From Oceanicola sp. 502str15 (lineage in GTDB: Bacteria; Pseudomonadota; Alphaproteobacteria; Rhodobacterales; Rhodobacteraceae): a stretch of 64,000 nucleotides of DNA. Each line of letters starts with the position of its first letter. Within the stretch, counting starts at the first letter, position 1. The translations under genes and the position numbers were made by a program. Below the pieces are notes generated by a model. It worked only from the letters and a program-made list of their open reading frames with translations. It searched no databases and had not been told where the DNA came from. Shown here one piece after another: positions 54,181 to 63,220 of the stretch. The stretch lies in NCBI RefSeq assembly GCF_024105635.1, contig NZ_WYDQ01000001.1, positions 2,108,001 to 2,172,000 on the forward strand, given 5' to 3'.

Positions 54181-55737
54181 TTCGCCGTTGTCGAGGGGCA
54201 GTTCGCGCAGCCGCAAGGAGACGAGACAGGCCACAACCGCAACACCTGCGCCGATCCAGAAGATCGGGTGCAGGGCGAGCGAAAAGCCGTGTTGCACCTG
54301 CGCTTGCGTTTCGGGAGACAGCGTAGCCAGCGTCGAGGCGCTCATCGAGCGAACGCTGGTGCCTTCGGGCAATGTGCCCGCGAGGTTCTGCATCAAGCCG
54401 GAGCCGAAGAGCGCCCCGAAGGCCGCCGTGCCCACCGACCCGCCAATGAGGCGGAACATGTTGGCCGAGGCCGTGCCGACCCCGAGCATGTGCCGGGGCA
54501 CCGCGTTCTGGATTGCCGCCACCCCGATGGAAAACACCGGGCCGAGGCCAAGGCCCACGCAAATCATCGAGACGGCCACAAGCCAGAGCGGCGAGCCTTC
54601 CGTCAGGGTCGAGAGCGACAGCATCGCCACAGCCAGAAGCGCCGTGGAGATAGTCGGCATGATCTTGTAGCGCCCGGTGCGCCCCATGATCTGCCCCGCC
54701 GCCGTGGAGGAAGCAATGAGCCCCGCCATCATCGGCGTCAGGAACAGGCCGGAGACAGCCGGGGAGACCCCCTGCACCACCTGCAGGTACAGCGGAATGA
54801 AGGTGATGGTGCCGAACATGGCGACCCCCACCATGAACCCCACCGAATTGACGACGAGGAAGGTGTTGTTGCGGAAGAGCCCCAGAGGGAGGATGGGCTC
54901 TTCCGCACGTCGCTCGGCAATGACGAACCCGGCAACAGCGGCCAGCCCCAGAGCCACGAGGGCAAGGAACTCTGCGCTGCCCCAGGGGAGGACCGTCCCG
55001 CCAAGGTTGGAGCCGAGCACTGCCACCGAGAGAATGGTGGCCAGCAGGCCGGCTCCGAGAAAATCGAGCTTGGCCCGGCTTTCGCGCACCGGGGTTTCAA
55101 GCGCGAAACCCAGCACCACGAACGCCAGAAGACCGACGGGGAAGTTGACGAAGAAGATCCAGTGCCAGCTCAGCGCCTCGACTAGGAAGCCGCCGATGAG
55201 CGGGCCGATCACTGTCGACACGCCAAATACCGCGCCCAGAAGGCCCTGCGCCTTGCCCCGCTCGCGCGGTGGCAGAACATCGGCCACCACGGCCATCGAC
55301 ACCACGATGAGCCCGCCGCCGCCAAGCCCCTGGACCGCCCGCCCGGCGATGAGCATTTCCATCGACTGGGCAAAGCCGCAGATCGCCGCGCCGAGAACGA
55401 AGATCAGAATACCGCATTGAATCACGATCTTGCGGCCGTAGAGGTCACCCAGTTTGCCGCTCACCGGCGCGCCGACCGTGGAGGCCAGCAGAAAGGCCGT
55501 GATGACCCAGGTGATGTGATCGACGCCGCCAAGCTCGGCCACCATGGTCGGCATGGCCGTGGTCACGATGGTCTGTCCGAGGGAGGCAAACAGCAGGGTT
55601 GCACCGACCGCCGCCAGCACCAGGCCAACGCGCACAGGGGGGTCTTGTTCTACAAGTCGGTTGTCGTTTTCGAGGCTCAAGGGTACATCCTGCTCACCAA
55701 GCGCCGTCTTGACAGGCGCATTGCTATCATGCTGCAT
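54169..55737 (-). CDS. MFS drug exporter, DHA2 (EmrB/QacA) type
   Basis: Proton-driven multidrug exporter of about 522 residues with 14 helices. The DHA2 motifs are present: TTAMPTMVAELGGVDHITWVITAFLLASTV, GKLGDLYGRKIV (motif A), RAVQGLGGGGLIVVSMAVVADVLPPRERGKAQG (motif B) and GAVFGVSTVIGPLIGGFLVEALSWHWIFFVNFPVG (motif C). It is divergent from a MarR regulator that likely represses it. Start codons at 55749 and 55737 overlap the predicted promoter; a TTG at 55680 with AGGA upstream would suit a transcript that starts near 55730. Confidence 0.92.
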   Translation of the reverse strand: MQHDSNAPVKTALGEQDVPLSLENDNRLVEQDPPVRVGLVLAAVGATLLFASLGQTIVTTAMPTMVAELGGVDHITWVITAFLLASTVGAPVSGKLGDLYGRKIVIQCGILIFVLGAAICGFAQSMEMLIAGRAVQGLGGGGLIVVSMAVVADVLPPRERGKAQGLLGAVFGVSTVIGPLIGGFLVEALSWHWIFFVNFPVGLLAFVVLGFALETPVRESRAKLDFLGAGLLATILSVAVLGSNLGGTVLPWGSAEFLALVALGLAAVAGFVIAERRAEEPILPLGLFRNNTFLVVNSVGFMVGVAMFGTITFIPLYLQVVQGVSPAVSGLFLTPMMAGLIASSTAAGQIMGRTGRYKIMPTISTALLAVAMLSLSTLTEGSPLWLVAVSMICVGLGLGPVFSIGVAAIQNAVPRHMLGVGTASANMFRLIGGSVGTAAFGALFGSGLMQNLAGTLPEGTSVRSMSASTLATLSPETQAQVQHGFSLALHPIFWIGAGVAVVACLVSLRLRELPLDNGEARA

Positions 55738-55765
55738 ATATGTGCGCATAGCATATACATGTCAA
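55709..55765. promoter_or_regulatory. Divergent MFS/marR promoter and operator candidate
   Basis: On the minus strand TTGACA (55760-55765) and CATATA (55737-55742) are spaced by 17 bases and would drive the exporter. On the plus strand TTGACA lies at 55709-55714 with CATATA-like sequence around 55735-55740. Between and across them is an AT-rich palindrome with arms ATGCT (55729-55733) and AGCAT (55750-55754), a plausible MarR operator. Confidence 0.5.
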
Positions 55766-56397
55766 CACAGCTGGAGGGTGCCTTGGGCGACAGAGACCAA
55801 AGCCTGATCGAACGACTGGAAACCTTCGGCATCGAGGGTGAACTGACCCAGAGTGCCCTGGACCTCGACGGCGTGCTGCAACGCTGGCGCAGGCGGGCTG
55901 TGGTCAAACGCGAGCTCGGCATCCGCGCGGTGCAAGAGCTCGGCCTCAAGCTCGATCTGGCAGAACTCGATGCGCTGGTGGCCATCTGGCGCCCCGCCAA
56001 CGAATTCGGCGATGAGCCCAGCGGCGAAACCACGGTCGGCTCGGTCGCCAGCCGGCTTGGCATCGACCCATCCCGCGCCTCCCGACTGACAAGCGAGCTG
56101 ATCCGCAAGGGCCTCGTGGAACGCGGCGTCAGCCAGGAAGACGCGCGCCGGGCAATCCTCAAGGTCTCGGAAGATGGCGACCGGCTGGTGACAGCGGTGC
56201 GAACCTTCAAGTTCCTGACACTAGGTCATTTTCTGCAGTCGTGGACCTCGGAGGAAGTTGCCACCTTCCTGCCCCTGCTGGAACGTTTCTCGATGTGGTC
56301 TGAAGCCCCGCAAGACCCTTCGGGCACCATCGCCGCCGAGATCAACGCGCTGCGCGAGGCGGTGGCAGACATCTCCATGGAAAAGGCCGACAGCTAG
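55759..56397 (+). CDS. MarR family transcriptional regulator
   Basis: Winged-helix regulator of about 212 residues, longer than typical MarR (140-160) owing to an N-terminal extension and a tail. The DNA-binding part is VGSVASRLGIDPSRASRLTSELIRKGLVERGVSQEDARRAILKVSEDG. It probably controls the divergent exporter and possibly itself. The ATG at 55759 lies without a ribosome-binding site in the promoter; TTG at 55783 follows GGAGGG and may be the true start. The Lhr-type helicase gene begins 6 bases after its stop. Confidence 0.88.
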   Translation: MSTQLEGALGDRDQSLIERLETFGIEGELTQSALDLDGVLQRWRRRAVVKRELGIRAVQELGLKLDLAELDALVAIWRPANEFGDEPSGETTVGSVASRLGIDPSRASRLTSELIRKGLVERGVSQEDARRAILKVSEDGDRLVTAVRTFKFLTLGHFLQSWTSEEVATFLPLLERFSMWSEAPQDPSGTIAAEINALREAVADISMEKADS

Positions 56398-56403
56398 GCT
56401 CGG

Positions 56404-58803
56404 ATGACGGCGCTTCCCCCGCGCATCTCTGACTGGTTCGCCAGCAACGGCTGGGCGCCGCATCCGCACCAGTTGCAGATGCTCGAGAGGGCCGCGGAAG
56501 AAGCCACCCTGCTCATCGCCCCGACCGGCGGCGGCAAGACCCTCGCCGGGTTTCTGCCCTCGCTGGCCGAGCTCGCGGAAGGCACGCATAAGGGCCTGCA
56601 CACCCTTTACATCTCCCCCCTCAAGGCACTCGCGGCCGACATTCGCCGCAACCTGCGCCGCCCGGTCGAGGAGATCGGCCTTCCGATCCGCATTGAAGAC
56701 CGCACCGGAGACACGCCTGCCGCCGCCCGCAAACGGCAAAGGGCCGATCCGCCGCATATTCTGCTGACCACGCCGGAATCGCTTGCCCTGCTGACCTCCT
56801 ACGAGGATGCGCCGCGTATCTTCGCCGGTCTGTCGCGGGTGGTCGTCGACGAGATCCACGCGCTGAACGAAAGCAAGCGCGGCGACCAGTTGATGCTGGC
56901 GCTCTCCCGCCTTCAGGCGCTCGCACCGGGGCTGCGCCGGGTGGGCCTGTCTGCCACCGTCGAAGACCCGCAGGCGCTCGCACGCAAGCTCGCCCCCCAC
57001 CCCGCTCCTTGCGCGGTGATCGAGGCCGACCCCGGCCCCCTGCCCGACATCGCCATGCTGCCCACAGCCGCCGCCCCGCCCTGGGCCGGTGGTGGGACAA
57101 CCCATGCGATTCCCGAAGTGCTGGAAGAGGTGCGCCGCCATCGCACCACGCTAATCTTCCACAACACCCGTGCGCAGGCGGAGATATTCTTTCATTCGCT
57201 CTGGCTCGCCAATGACGAAAGCCTTCCCATCGCCATCCATCACGGCTCGCTTGCGCGCGAACAGCGCGCCAAGGTCGAGGCGGCAATGGTGGCGGGCGAG
57301 TTGCGCGCGATTGTCTGCACCGGCACGCTCGACCTCGGTATCGATTGGGGCGATGTCGACCTCATCATCCAGATCGGCGGACCGAAGAACATCAAGCGCC
57401 TTGTCCAGCGCATCGGCCGGGCCAACCACCGCTACAATGCCCCCTCCAAGGCACGCCTCGTGCCCGCGAACCGCTTTGAAGTGCTCGAATGCCGCGCCGC
57501 GCTGGAAGCTGCCGCCGAGCACGATCTCGACGGCGAGCCAACCGGCCCCGGCCCGCGCGACGTGCTGTGCCAGCACATCCTGATCCGCGCCTGCGCCGGC
57601 CCGTTCGACGACACGGAGCTGTATCGCGAGGTGAAGACCGTCGGCGCCTATGGCGGCCTCAGCCGCGCCGCCTTTGACGACTGCCTCGATTTCTGCGCCA
57701 CCGGTGGCTATGCGCTAAGGGCCTATGATCGCTGGCAAAAGCTCATGCAACGCGAGGGCCTCTGGTGCCTGAGGGATCCGCGCGCCGCCCAGCGCATCCG
57801 CATGAACATCGGCACCATTCAGGACAGCGAACTGTTGAAGGTGCGGATGCGCGGGCGCGGCGGCAAGCCGCTCGGTGAGGTTGAAGAAGCCTTTGCCGCC
57901 ACGCTGACCGATGGGGATACCTTCCTGATCGGCGGCGAGATCGTGCGTTACGAGGGCCTGAAGGAAATGACCGTTCAGGTCAGCCGGTCCGCGGCCAAGA
58001 CCCCGCGGATCGCGGTGTTCGGCGGCACCAAGTTCGCGGCCTCCACCCGCCTCACCGAACGCATCCTCCAGCTCATCCACGGCGACTGGCAGAGCCTGCC
58101 GCCCGATATCCGCGACTGGCTAGCACTTCAGCGCGAGGTCTCGCACCTGCCCCGCGGCGATCGCCTGCTGATTGAGAGCTTCCCCCACGACAGCCGATGC
58201 CATACCTGCCTCTACGGCTTTGCAGGCCGCAATGCCCAGCAGACCCTCGGCCTGCTGGTGACACGACGGATGGAAGAGCTGGGGCTTGATCCGCTCGGCT
58301 TCGTGGCCACCGATTATGCCACCCTGATCTGGGGCCTCGAGCCGGTTGACGACCCGTCCCCTCTTCTCGGCCCCGAGGTGCTGCGCGACGTTCTCGAAAG
58401 CTGGCTGGCAAGGAACGCCGTGATGAAGCGCACCTTCCGCGCCTCCGCCACCATCGCCGGGCTGATCGAACGCAACCTGCCGCAGAACCGCAAGTCCGGG
58501 CGGCAGGCGACGTTCTCTTCCGACATCCTCTACGACACCTTGCTGAAATACGACCCGGAGCATCTGCTGATGCGGATCACCCGTGAGGAGGCGATGAAGG
58601 GGCTTGTCGATTTCGGACGCGTCGAAGAGATGCTGGCCCGCGTGGCCGGCCGCATCGACCATGTGCGGCTGGACCGGGTAACGCCCATGGCCGCCCCGCT
58701 CCTGCTTGAAGTGGGCAAGGTTCCGGTGGCCGGGAAAGGACGCGAGAGACTGGCCGAAGAAGAGGCCGCGGCGCTGATGGCAAAGGCCGGGGTCAGAAGC
58801 TAG
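56404..58803 (+). CDS. Ligase-associated DEXH-box DNA helicase (Lhr-type)
   Basis: ATP-dependent superfamily 2 helicase of 799 residues, the short 'ligase-associated' Lhr group in DNA repair. Motifs: I TGGGKT (41-46), II DEIH (149-152), III VGLSATVED, IV-VI with IVCTGTLDLGIDWGDVDLIIQIG and QRIGRANHR, then the winged-helix and Lhr-specific C-terminal domains. The next gene, PdeM, is its known partner; the DNA ligase and exonuclease of the full four-gene set are not in the window. It starts just after the MarR gene and may share its transcript. Confidence 0.93.
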   Translation: MTALPPRISDWFASNGWAPHPHQLQMLERAAEEATLLIAPTGGGKTLAGFLPSLAELAEGTHKGLHTLYISPLKALAADIRRNLRRPVEEIGLPIRIEDRTGDTPAAARKRQRADPPHILLTTPESLALLTSYEDAPRIFAGLSRVVVDEIHALNESKRGDQLMLALSRLQALAPGLRRVGLSATVEDPQALARKLAPHPAPCAVIEADPGPLPDIAMLPTAAAPPWAGGGTTHAIPEVLEEVRRHRTTLIFHNTRAQAEIFFHSLWLANDESLPIAIHHGSLAREQRAKVEAAMVAGELRAIVCTGTLDLGIDWGDVDLIIQIGGPKNIKRLVQRIGRANHRYNAPSKARLVPANRFEVLECRAALEAAAEHDLDGEPTGPGPRDVLCQHILIRACAGPFDDTELYREVKTVGAYGGLSRAAFDDCLDFCATGGYALRAYDRWQKLMQREGLWCLRDPRAAQRIRMNIGTIQDSELLKVRMRGRGGKPLGEVEEAFAATLTDGDTFLIGGEIVRYEGLKEMTVQVSRSAAKTPRIAVFGGTKFAASTRLTERILQLIHGDWQSLPPDIRDWLALQREVSHLPRGDRLLIESFPHDSRCHTCLYGFAGRNAQQTLGLLVTRRMEELGLDPLGFVATDYATLIWGLEPVDDPSPLLGPEVLRDVLESWLARNAVMKRTFRASATIAGLIERNLPQNRKSGRQATFSSDILYDTLLKYDPEHLLMRITREEAMKGLVDFGRVEEMLARVAGRIDHVRLDRVTPMAAPLLLEVGKVPVAGKGRERLAEEEAAALMAKAGVRS

Positions 58804-58842
58804 GGCTTGCACAAATCCAACATTCCGCCCTAAGAACGGACC

Positions 58843-59499
58843 ATGAACGCACACGCTTTCACCCTCGCCGGATGCGCTCTGGAAGCGCGCAGTTCCGGGG
58901 CGCTCTGGATCCCTTCCGAGCGGCTTCTGTGCGTCTCCGACCTGCATCTCGGCAAGTCCGAACGGATGGCGCGGCGTGGCGGCGCGCTACTTCCCCCCTA
59001 TGAGACCGAGGAGACTTTGGCGCGGCTTGAAGCCGAGATTTCTGCGCTGCTGCCCCGGGTCGTGGTGTGCCTTGGCGACAGCTTCGACGATCCGGGCGCG
59101 GCCTTCGCGATGCCAGAGGTGGTCCGCATGCGGCTTCAGGCCATACAGGCTGGCCGGCGCTGGGTCTGGATCGAGGGCAACCACGATCCGGGGCCGATGG
59201 AACTGGGCGGCGCGCACCTTGCCGAACTGTCTGTCGGCGGGCTGGTCTTTCGCCACATCGCGGCCGCGCCCTCTGCCACGGGGGAAGTCTCGGGGCATTA
59301 TCACCCCAAGCATCGCCTGCCCCGCTCCGGCACTTCCCGCCCCGCATTCCTCTATGATGAAACGCGGCTGATCCTGCCCGCTTTCGGCGCCTACACAGGC
59401 GGTTTGCGCAGCGACACGCCCGTTCTGCGCAACCTGTTTGCGCCCCGTGCGTTTGCAGTGCTGACCGGCCCGAGGGCGCTCGCGGTGCCTTTGGGGTGA
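58843..59499 (+). CDS. pdeM: Ligase-associated endonuclease PdeM
   Basis: Manganese-dependent phosphoesterase of 218 residues. The calcineurin-like metal ligands are D33 and H35 (SDLHLGK), D79 (GDSFDD), N113 and H114 (GNHDPG) and H152/H154 (GHYHPKH). Family members have endonuclease and phosphodiesterase activity in the Lhr-ligase repair module. Starts 39 bases after the helicase stop; the two are most likely cotranscribed. Confidence 0.93.
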   Translation: MNAHAFTLAGCALEARSSGALWIPSERLLCVSDLHLGKSERMARRGGALLPPYETEETLARLEAEISALLPRVVVCLGDSFDDPGAAFAMPEVVRMRLQAIQAGRRWVWIEGNHDPGPMELGGAHLAELSVGGLVFRHIAAAPSATGEVSGHYHPKHRLPRSGTSRPAFLYDETRLILPAFGAYTGGLRSDTPVLRNLFAPRAFAVLTGPRALAVPLG

Positions 59500-59552
59500 T
59501 CCGACGCGAAAATGCGTTACCCTTCATCGACACAGCTTCAAAGGAACGACCC

Positions 59553-59777
59553 ATGGACCCCAACACCGAAGGCCGCCTGATCGCGCAGCGGCAAGTCATC
59601 GCAATGCTGGTGGCCGGACGCGGCAAGGACGAGATACTGCACTGGCTGGAAGAGGCGATGCGGGACGGTCAGGAAGACCCCGGCGCCGTCAATGACACCG
59701 CCTTCGCCATTGAAGGCGCACTGGCAGACGAGCGACAAGCGCTCGCCCGCGAGGTTCGTCTGCGCTCAGGCGGTTAG
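59553..59777 (+). CDS. Conserved-looking small protein
   Basis: A 74-residue soluble, helical, acidic protein ([24 protein letters not shown]..., then [17 protein letters not shown] and an [18 protein letters not shown] helix). Not recognised as a named family. AAAGGAACG precedes the ATG at 59553. Its 3' end overlaps the folD stop region by 12 bases (convergent). Confidence 0.65.
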   Translation: MDPNTEGRLIAQRQVIAMLVAGRGKDEILHWLEEAMRDGQEDPGAVNDTAFAIEGALADERQALAREVRLRSGG

Positions 59778-60665
59778 CCCTTCCGGCTCGGGCAGGTCGT
59801 GGGCACGGCAGCAGGCCGTGACCGTGTTCGCGAGCAGGCAGGCAATCGTCATCGGCCCCACCCCGCCCGGAACCGGCGTGATCGCCGCGGCACGTTCAGA
59901 GGCACCAGCAAAGTCGACATCGCCGATCAGCTTGGTTTTGCCCGGCTTCTCGGGGTGCGGGATGCGGGTGATGCCCACGTCGATAACGGTCGCTCCCGGC
60001 TTCACCCAATCGCCCTGCACCATCTCGGCCCGCCCTACGGCGGCGATCAGGATATCGGCGCGGCGGCAGACCTCGGCCAGATCCTTGGTGCGCGAGTGGG
60101 CGATGGTCACGGTGCAATTGTCGCGCAGCAAGAGCTGCCCCATCGGCTTGCCGAAAAGGTTCGAGCGGCCGATCACCACGGCCTCCTTGCCGGAGAGGTC
60201 CCCGAGCTGGTCGCGCAGCAGCATCAGGCAGCCCAGCGGCGTGCAGCTCACCAGCGCCTTGCCGCCCGTGGCCAGCAGGCCCGCGTTCAACACGCTCAGC
60301 CCGTCCACATCCTTGGCCGGGTCGATCCGCGCCACCGTGCGGCGCTCATCGAGGTGGTCGGGCACCGGGAACTGGCAGAGAATTCCATGCACCGCCGGAT
60401 CGGCGTTGAGCTTGTCGATGAGCGCAAACAGCTCCTCTTCCGGCGTGTCCGCAGGCAGCTTGTGCTCGAAAGAGGCCATGCCCATCTCAACCGCTTGCCG
60501 GTTCTTGGAGGCCACGTAAACCTCGCTCGCCGGGTCTTCCCCGACCAGAACCACCGCAAGGCCGGGCGTAATGCCGTGCTCACCCTTCAGCCGGGCGACA
60601 TGTTCCGCCACCCTGCCCCGCACATCGGCCGCAAAGGCCTTTCCGTCGATGATCTTTGCGCTCAT
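59766..60665 (-). CDS. folD: Bifunctional methylene-THF dehydrogenase / methenyl-THF cyclohydrolase
   Basis: One-carbon enzyme of 299 residues that interconverts 5,10-methylene-, 5,10-methenyl- and 10-formyl-tetrahydrofolate with NADP. Catalytic residues Y50 and K54 ([14 protein letters not shown]), [26 protein letters not shown] and the late [15 protein letters not shown] segments are all present. GGAAGGTG precedes the ATG at 60665. It follows fhs by 93 bases on the same strand, so the two may form a formate-assimilation operon. Confidence 0.97.
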   Translation of the reverse strand: MSAKIIDGKAFAADVRGRVAEHVARLKGEHGITPGLAVVLVGEDPASEVYVASKNRQAVEMGMASFEHKLPADTPEEELFALIDKLNADPAVHGILCQFPVPDHLDERRTVARIDPAKDVDGLSVLNAGLLATGGKALVSCTPLGCLMLLRDQLGDLSGKEAVVIGRSNLFGKPMGQLLLRDNCTVTIAHSRTKDLAEVCRRADILIAAVGRAEMVQGDWVKPGATVIDVGITRIPHPEKPGKTKLIGDVDFAGASERAAAITPVPGGVGPMTIACLLANTVTACCRAHDLPEPEGLTA

Positions 60666-60758
60666 GTCAGCACCTTCCTGATTCCGCCTGGCGCATAGAC
60701 ATCCCATGCGCCGTTGATCCGCAAGCCGTGCTGGTGGCGCGCCCTCCTGCCGCGCCGG

Positions 60759-62435
60759 TCAGAACAGCCCTTCGATATCTCCACCCTCGTTGATCCCGAT
60801 GCTTTCCGCCGCCGGATGGCGCGGGAGGCCGGGCATGGTCATGATCTCTCCGCAGATCGCCACGACAAATCCGGCACCGGCCGAAAGCCGCACTTCCCGC
60901 ACCGGCACCGAATGGCCGGTGGGCGCGCCGCGCAAGCCCGGGTCGGTCGAAAAGCTATACTGCGTCTTGGCCATGCAGACCGGCAGATGACCGAAGCCCG
61001 CCGCCTCCCAGGCATGGAGCTGGTCGCGCACCTTCTTGTCGGCCAGCACTTCGTCGGCGTGGTAAATGCGCGTCGCGATGGTTTCGATCTTCTGAAACAG
61101 CGGCATGTCGTCGTCATAGAGCGGGGCAAATTGCGAGGCACCGCTGTCGGCCACCTCGGCCACGCGGGTCGCCAGAGCCTCGGTGCCCTTGGAGCCCTCG
61201 GCCCAATGCTTGCAGACAATCGCCTCAGAGCCATGCTGCGCCACATAGGCCTGCACGGCGGCAATCTCGGCCTCGGTATCGGCGGTGAAGTGATTGATCG
61301 CCACGATCACCGGCACCCCGAAGCCATGCAGGTTCTGAATATGCCGCCCAAGGTTGGCGCAGCCCTTCTCTACGGCGGCCACATTCTCGGCCCCGAGGTC
61401 GGCCTTGGCCACGCCGCCGTTCATCTTCATCGCGCGCACCGTGGCCACCAGCACAACGCAATCGGGCGCCAGCCCAGCCTTGCGGCACTTGATGTTCATG
61501 AACTTCTCGGCCCCGAGATCGGCCCCGAAGCCGGCTTCCGTCACCACGTAATCCGCCAGCTTCAGCGCCGTGGTGGTGGCGATCACCGAGTTGCAGCCAT
61601 GGGCGATGTTGGCGAAAGGGCCGCCGTGAACGAAGGCCGGGTTGTGCTCCAGCGTCTGCACGAGGTTGGGCTGCATCGCGTCTTTCAGCAGCACGGTCAT
61701 CGCCCCACTCGCGCCGATATCGGCGCAGGTGATCGGCTCGCGCTCGCGGGTGTAGGCCACGATGATATTCCCGAGCCGCGCTTCCAGATCGGCCAGATCG
61801 GTCGACAGGCACAGGATCGCCATGACCTCGGAAGCCACGGTAATGTCAAAGCCGGTCTGGCGCGAAAACCCGTTGGCCACACCGCCCAAGCCCACGACCA
61901 CATCGCGGAGCGCCCGGTCGTTCATGTCGAGCACACGGCGCCAGGTGATCCGGCGCTCGTCGATGCCCAACTCGTTGCCCCAGTAGATGTGGTTGTCGAT
62001 CATCGCCGAAAGCAGGTTGTGGGCGCTGGTGATGGCGTGGAAATCGCCGGTGAAATGAAGGTTCATCTCCTCCATCGGCACCACCTGCGCATAGCCACCG
62101 CCCGCGGCCCCGCCCTTCATGCCGAAGCAGGGGCCAAGCGAGGCCTCGCGGATGCAGATGGCCGCCTTCTTGCCGATGGCATTCAGCCCGTCGCCGAGGC
62201 CCACGGTGGTGGTGGTCTTGCCCTCCCCTGCCGGGGTCGGGTTGATCGCGGTGACGAGAATGAGCTTGCCGTTCGGCCTGTCTTTCAGCCCCGAAATGAA
62301 CCCCTGGCTCACCTTGGCCTTGTCATGGCCATAAGGCACAAGGTCGGCCTCCGGAATGCCCAGCTTTGCGCCAATCTCTCCAATCGGGCGCTTCTTCGCA
62401 TCCCGGGCTATCTCGATGTCGGATTTCACGCTCAT
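60759..62435 (-). CDS. fhs: Formate-tetrahydrofolate ligase
   Basis: ATP-dependent ligase of 558 residues that makes 10-formyl-THF from formate and THF. The P-loop-like [10 protein letters not shown] (67-76) and the downstream FCMKGG-type segment (here [32 protein letters not shown]) are diagnostic. GGAGGG precedes the ATG at 62435. With folD it links formate to serine, glycine and purine synthesis. The remaining 190 bases upstream (62436-62624) hold a weak stem GCCCG/CGGGC (62488-62501) and no gene. Confidence 0.97.
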   Translation of the reverse strand: MSVKSDIEIARDAKKRPIGEIGAKLGIPEADLVPYGHDKAKVSQGFISGLKDRPNGKLILVTAINPTPAGEGKTTTTVGLGDGLNAIGKKAAICIREASLGPCFGMKGGAAGGGYAQVVPMEEMNLHFTGDFHAITSAHNLLSAMIDNHIYWGNELGIDERRITWRRVLDMNDRALRDVVVGLGGVANGFSRQTGFDITVASEVMAILCLSTDLADLEARLGNIIVAYTREREPITCADIGASGAMTVLLKDAMQPNLVQTLEHNPAFVHGGPFANIAHGCNSVIATTTALKLADYVVTEAGFGADLGAEKFMNIKCRKAGLAPDCVVLVATVRAMKMNGGVAKADLGAENVAAVEKGCANLGRHIQNLHGFGVPVIVAINHFTADTEAEIAAVQAYVAQHGSEAIVCKHWAEGSKGTEALATRVAEVADSGASQFAPLYDDDMPLFQKIETIATRIYHADEVLADKKVRDQLHAWEAAGFGHLPVCMAKTQYSFSTDPGLRGAPTGHSVPVREVRLSAGAGFVVAICGEIMTMPGLPRHPAAESIGINEGGDIEGLF

Positions 62436-62624
62436 GGGGCCTCCCTCCTCAGGTCGCGGTGCTACAAAAGTGGTAGCGGGCGAACCAGCCCGTATGCGGG
62501 CCTGTTGCGACACATTCGGGCTTGGAAACGCCGGGCAGAGGAAACCGCGGCGGCGGATTGGAAACCCGCGCTTGCGGCATGAGGCACCAAGGCTCCGATC
62601 CGGTCAGGCAAAACCTGCGCTGGC

Positions 62625-63209
62625 TCAGGCGCCTGCCCATGACGGCTGGTCCGGAACAAAGACCGTCAGGCTGTCCCCCAGCGCAATCCGCCCTTCCCGC
62701 TCCATCCAGGCGGTAACGCCGCGTTTGCCCATCGCTGCCGCCTTGAAGCCCTTGCCATGGCCGGGATGGGTGTCTTCGATTTCCTTGGCCGGGAAGTTGC
62801 AGGGCCCGTTCTCGAGGTCGACGGTGATCGTCGCGCCCGAGGGGGCTTGCAGGCGGGTGCCCGGTGGGATGCGGGAAAAGTCCGGAAGGCCGGAAATCAC
62901 CAGAGATGCGCCGATGAGTTCGGGCGCCAGCTCTTCGAGCTTCAATGTATCCGCAACCTCGGCAAGTTCTTCGGCGGACACGATCGACAGTTGCCGCGTA
63001 TTGCGGATCGTCGTGCCGCGCTCGGGGTAGAGCGCCAGAACCCGCGAGCAGGAGGGCCGGGTGGCACCGCCATGATCCTCGCCCGGAAACCCGTCCAGCG
63101 TGGCCTCCACCGCTTCCAGCGGCTCCGAGCGCAGGGTCGCCTCGCGGCTCTCGACCCAGCCCAACCAGGTTACGGTTGCGGTGACATCCAGTTTCTTCAA
63201 CCCGGCCAT
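62625..63209 (-). CDS. MOSC-domain protein
   Basis: Protein of 194 residues with a molybdenum-cofactor sulfurase C-terminal (MOSC) fold, seen in PFPGEDHGGATRP-like start, RNTRQLSIVSAEELAEVA, LGASLVISG-like segment (here LIGASLVISGLPDFSRIPPGTRL) and the terminal RRGVTAWME / GDSLTVFVP. A candidate metal-sulfur carrier cysteine occurs in ENGPCNFPAKEI. MOSC proteins bind or transfer sulfur for Mo-enzymes. GAAGGAG precedes the ATG. It follows tam by 11 bases. Confidence 0.85.
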   Translation of the reverse strand: MAGLKKLDVTATVTWLGWVESREATLRSEPLEAVEATLDGFPGEDHGGATRPSCSRVLALYPERGTTIRNTRQLSIVSAEELAEVADTLKLEELAPELIGASLVISGLPDFSRIPPGTRLQAPSGATITVDLENGPCNFPAKEIEDTHPGHGKGFKAAAMGKRGVTAWMEREGRIALGDSLTVFVPDQPSWAGA

Positions 63210-63220
63210 TGCGCGCTCCT

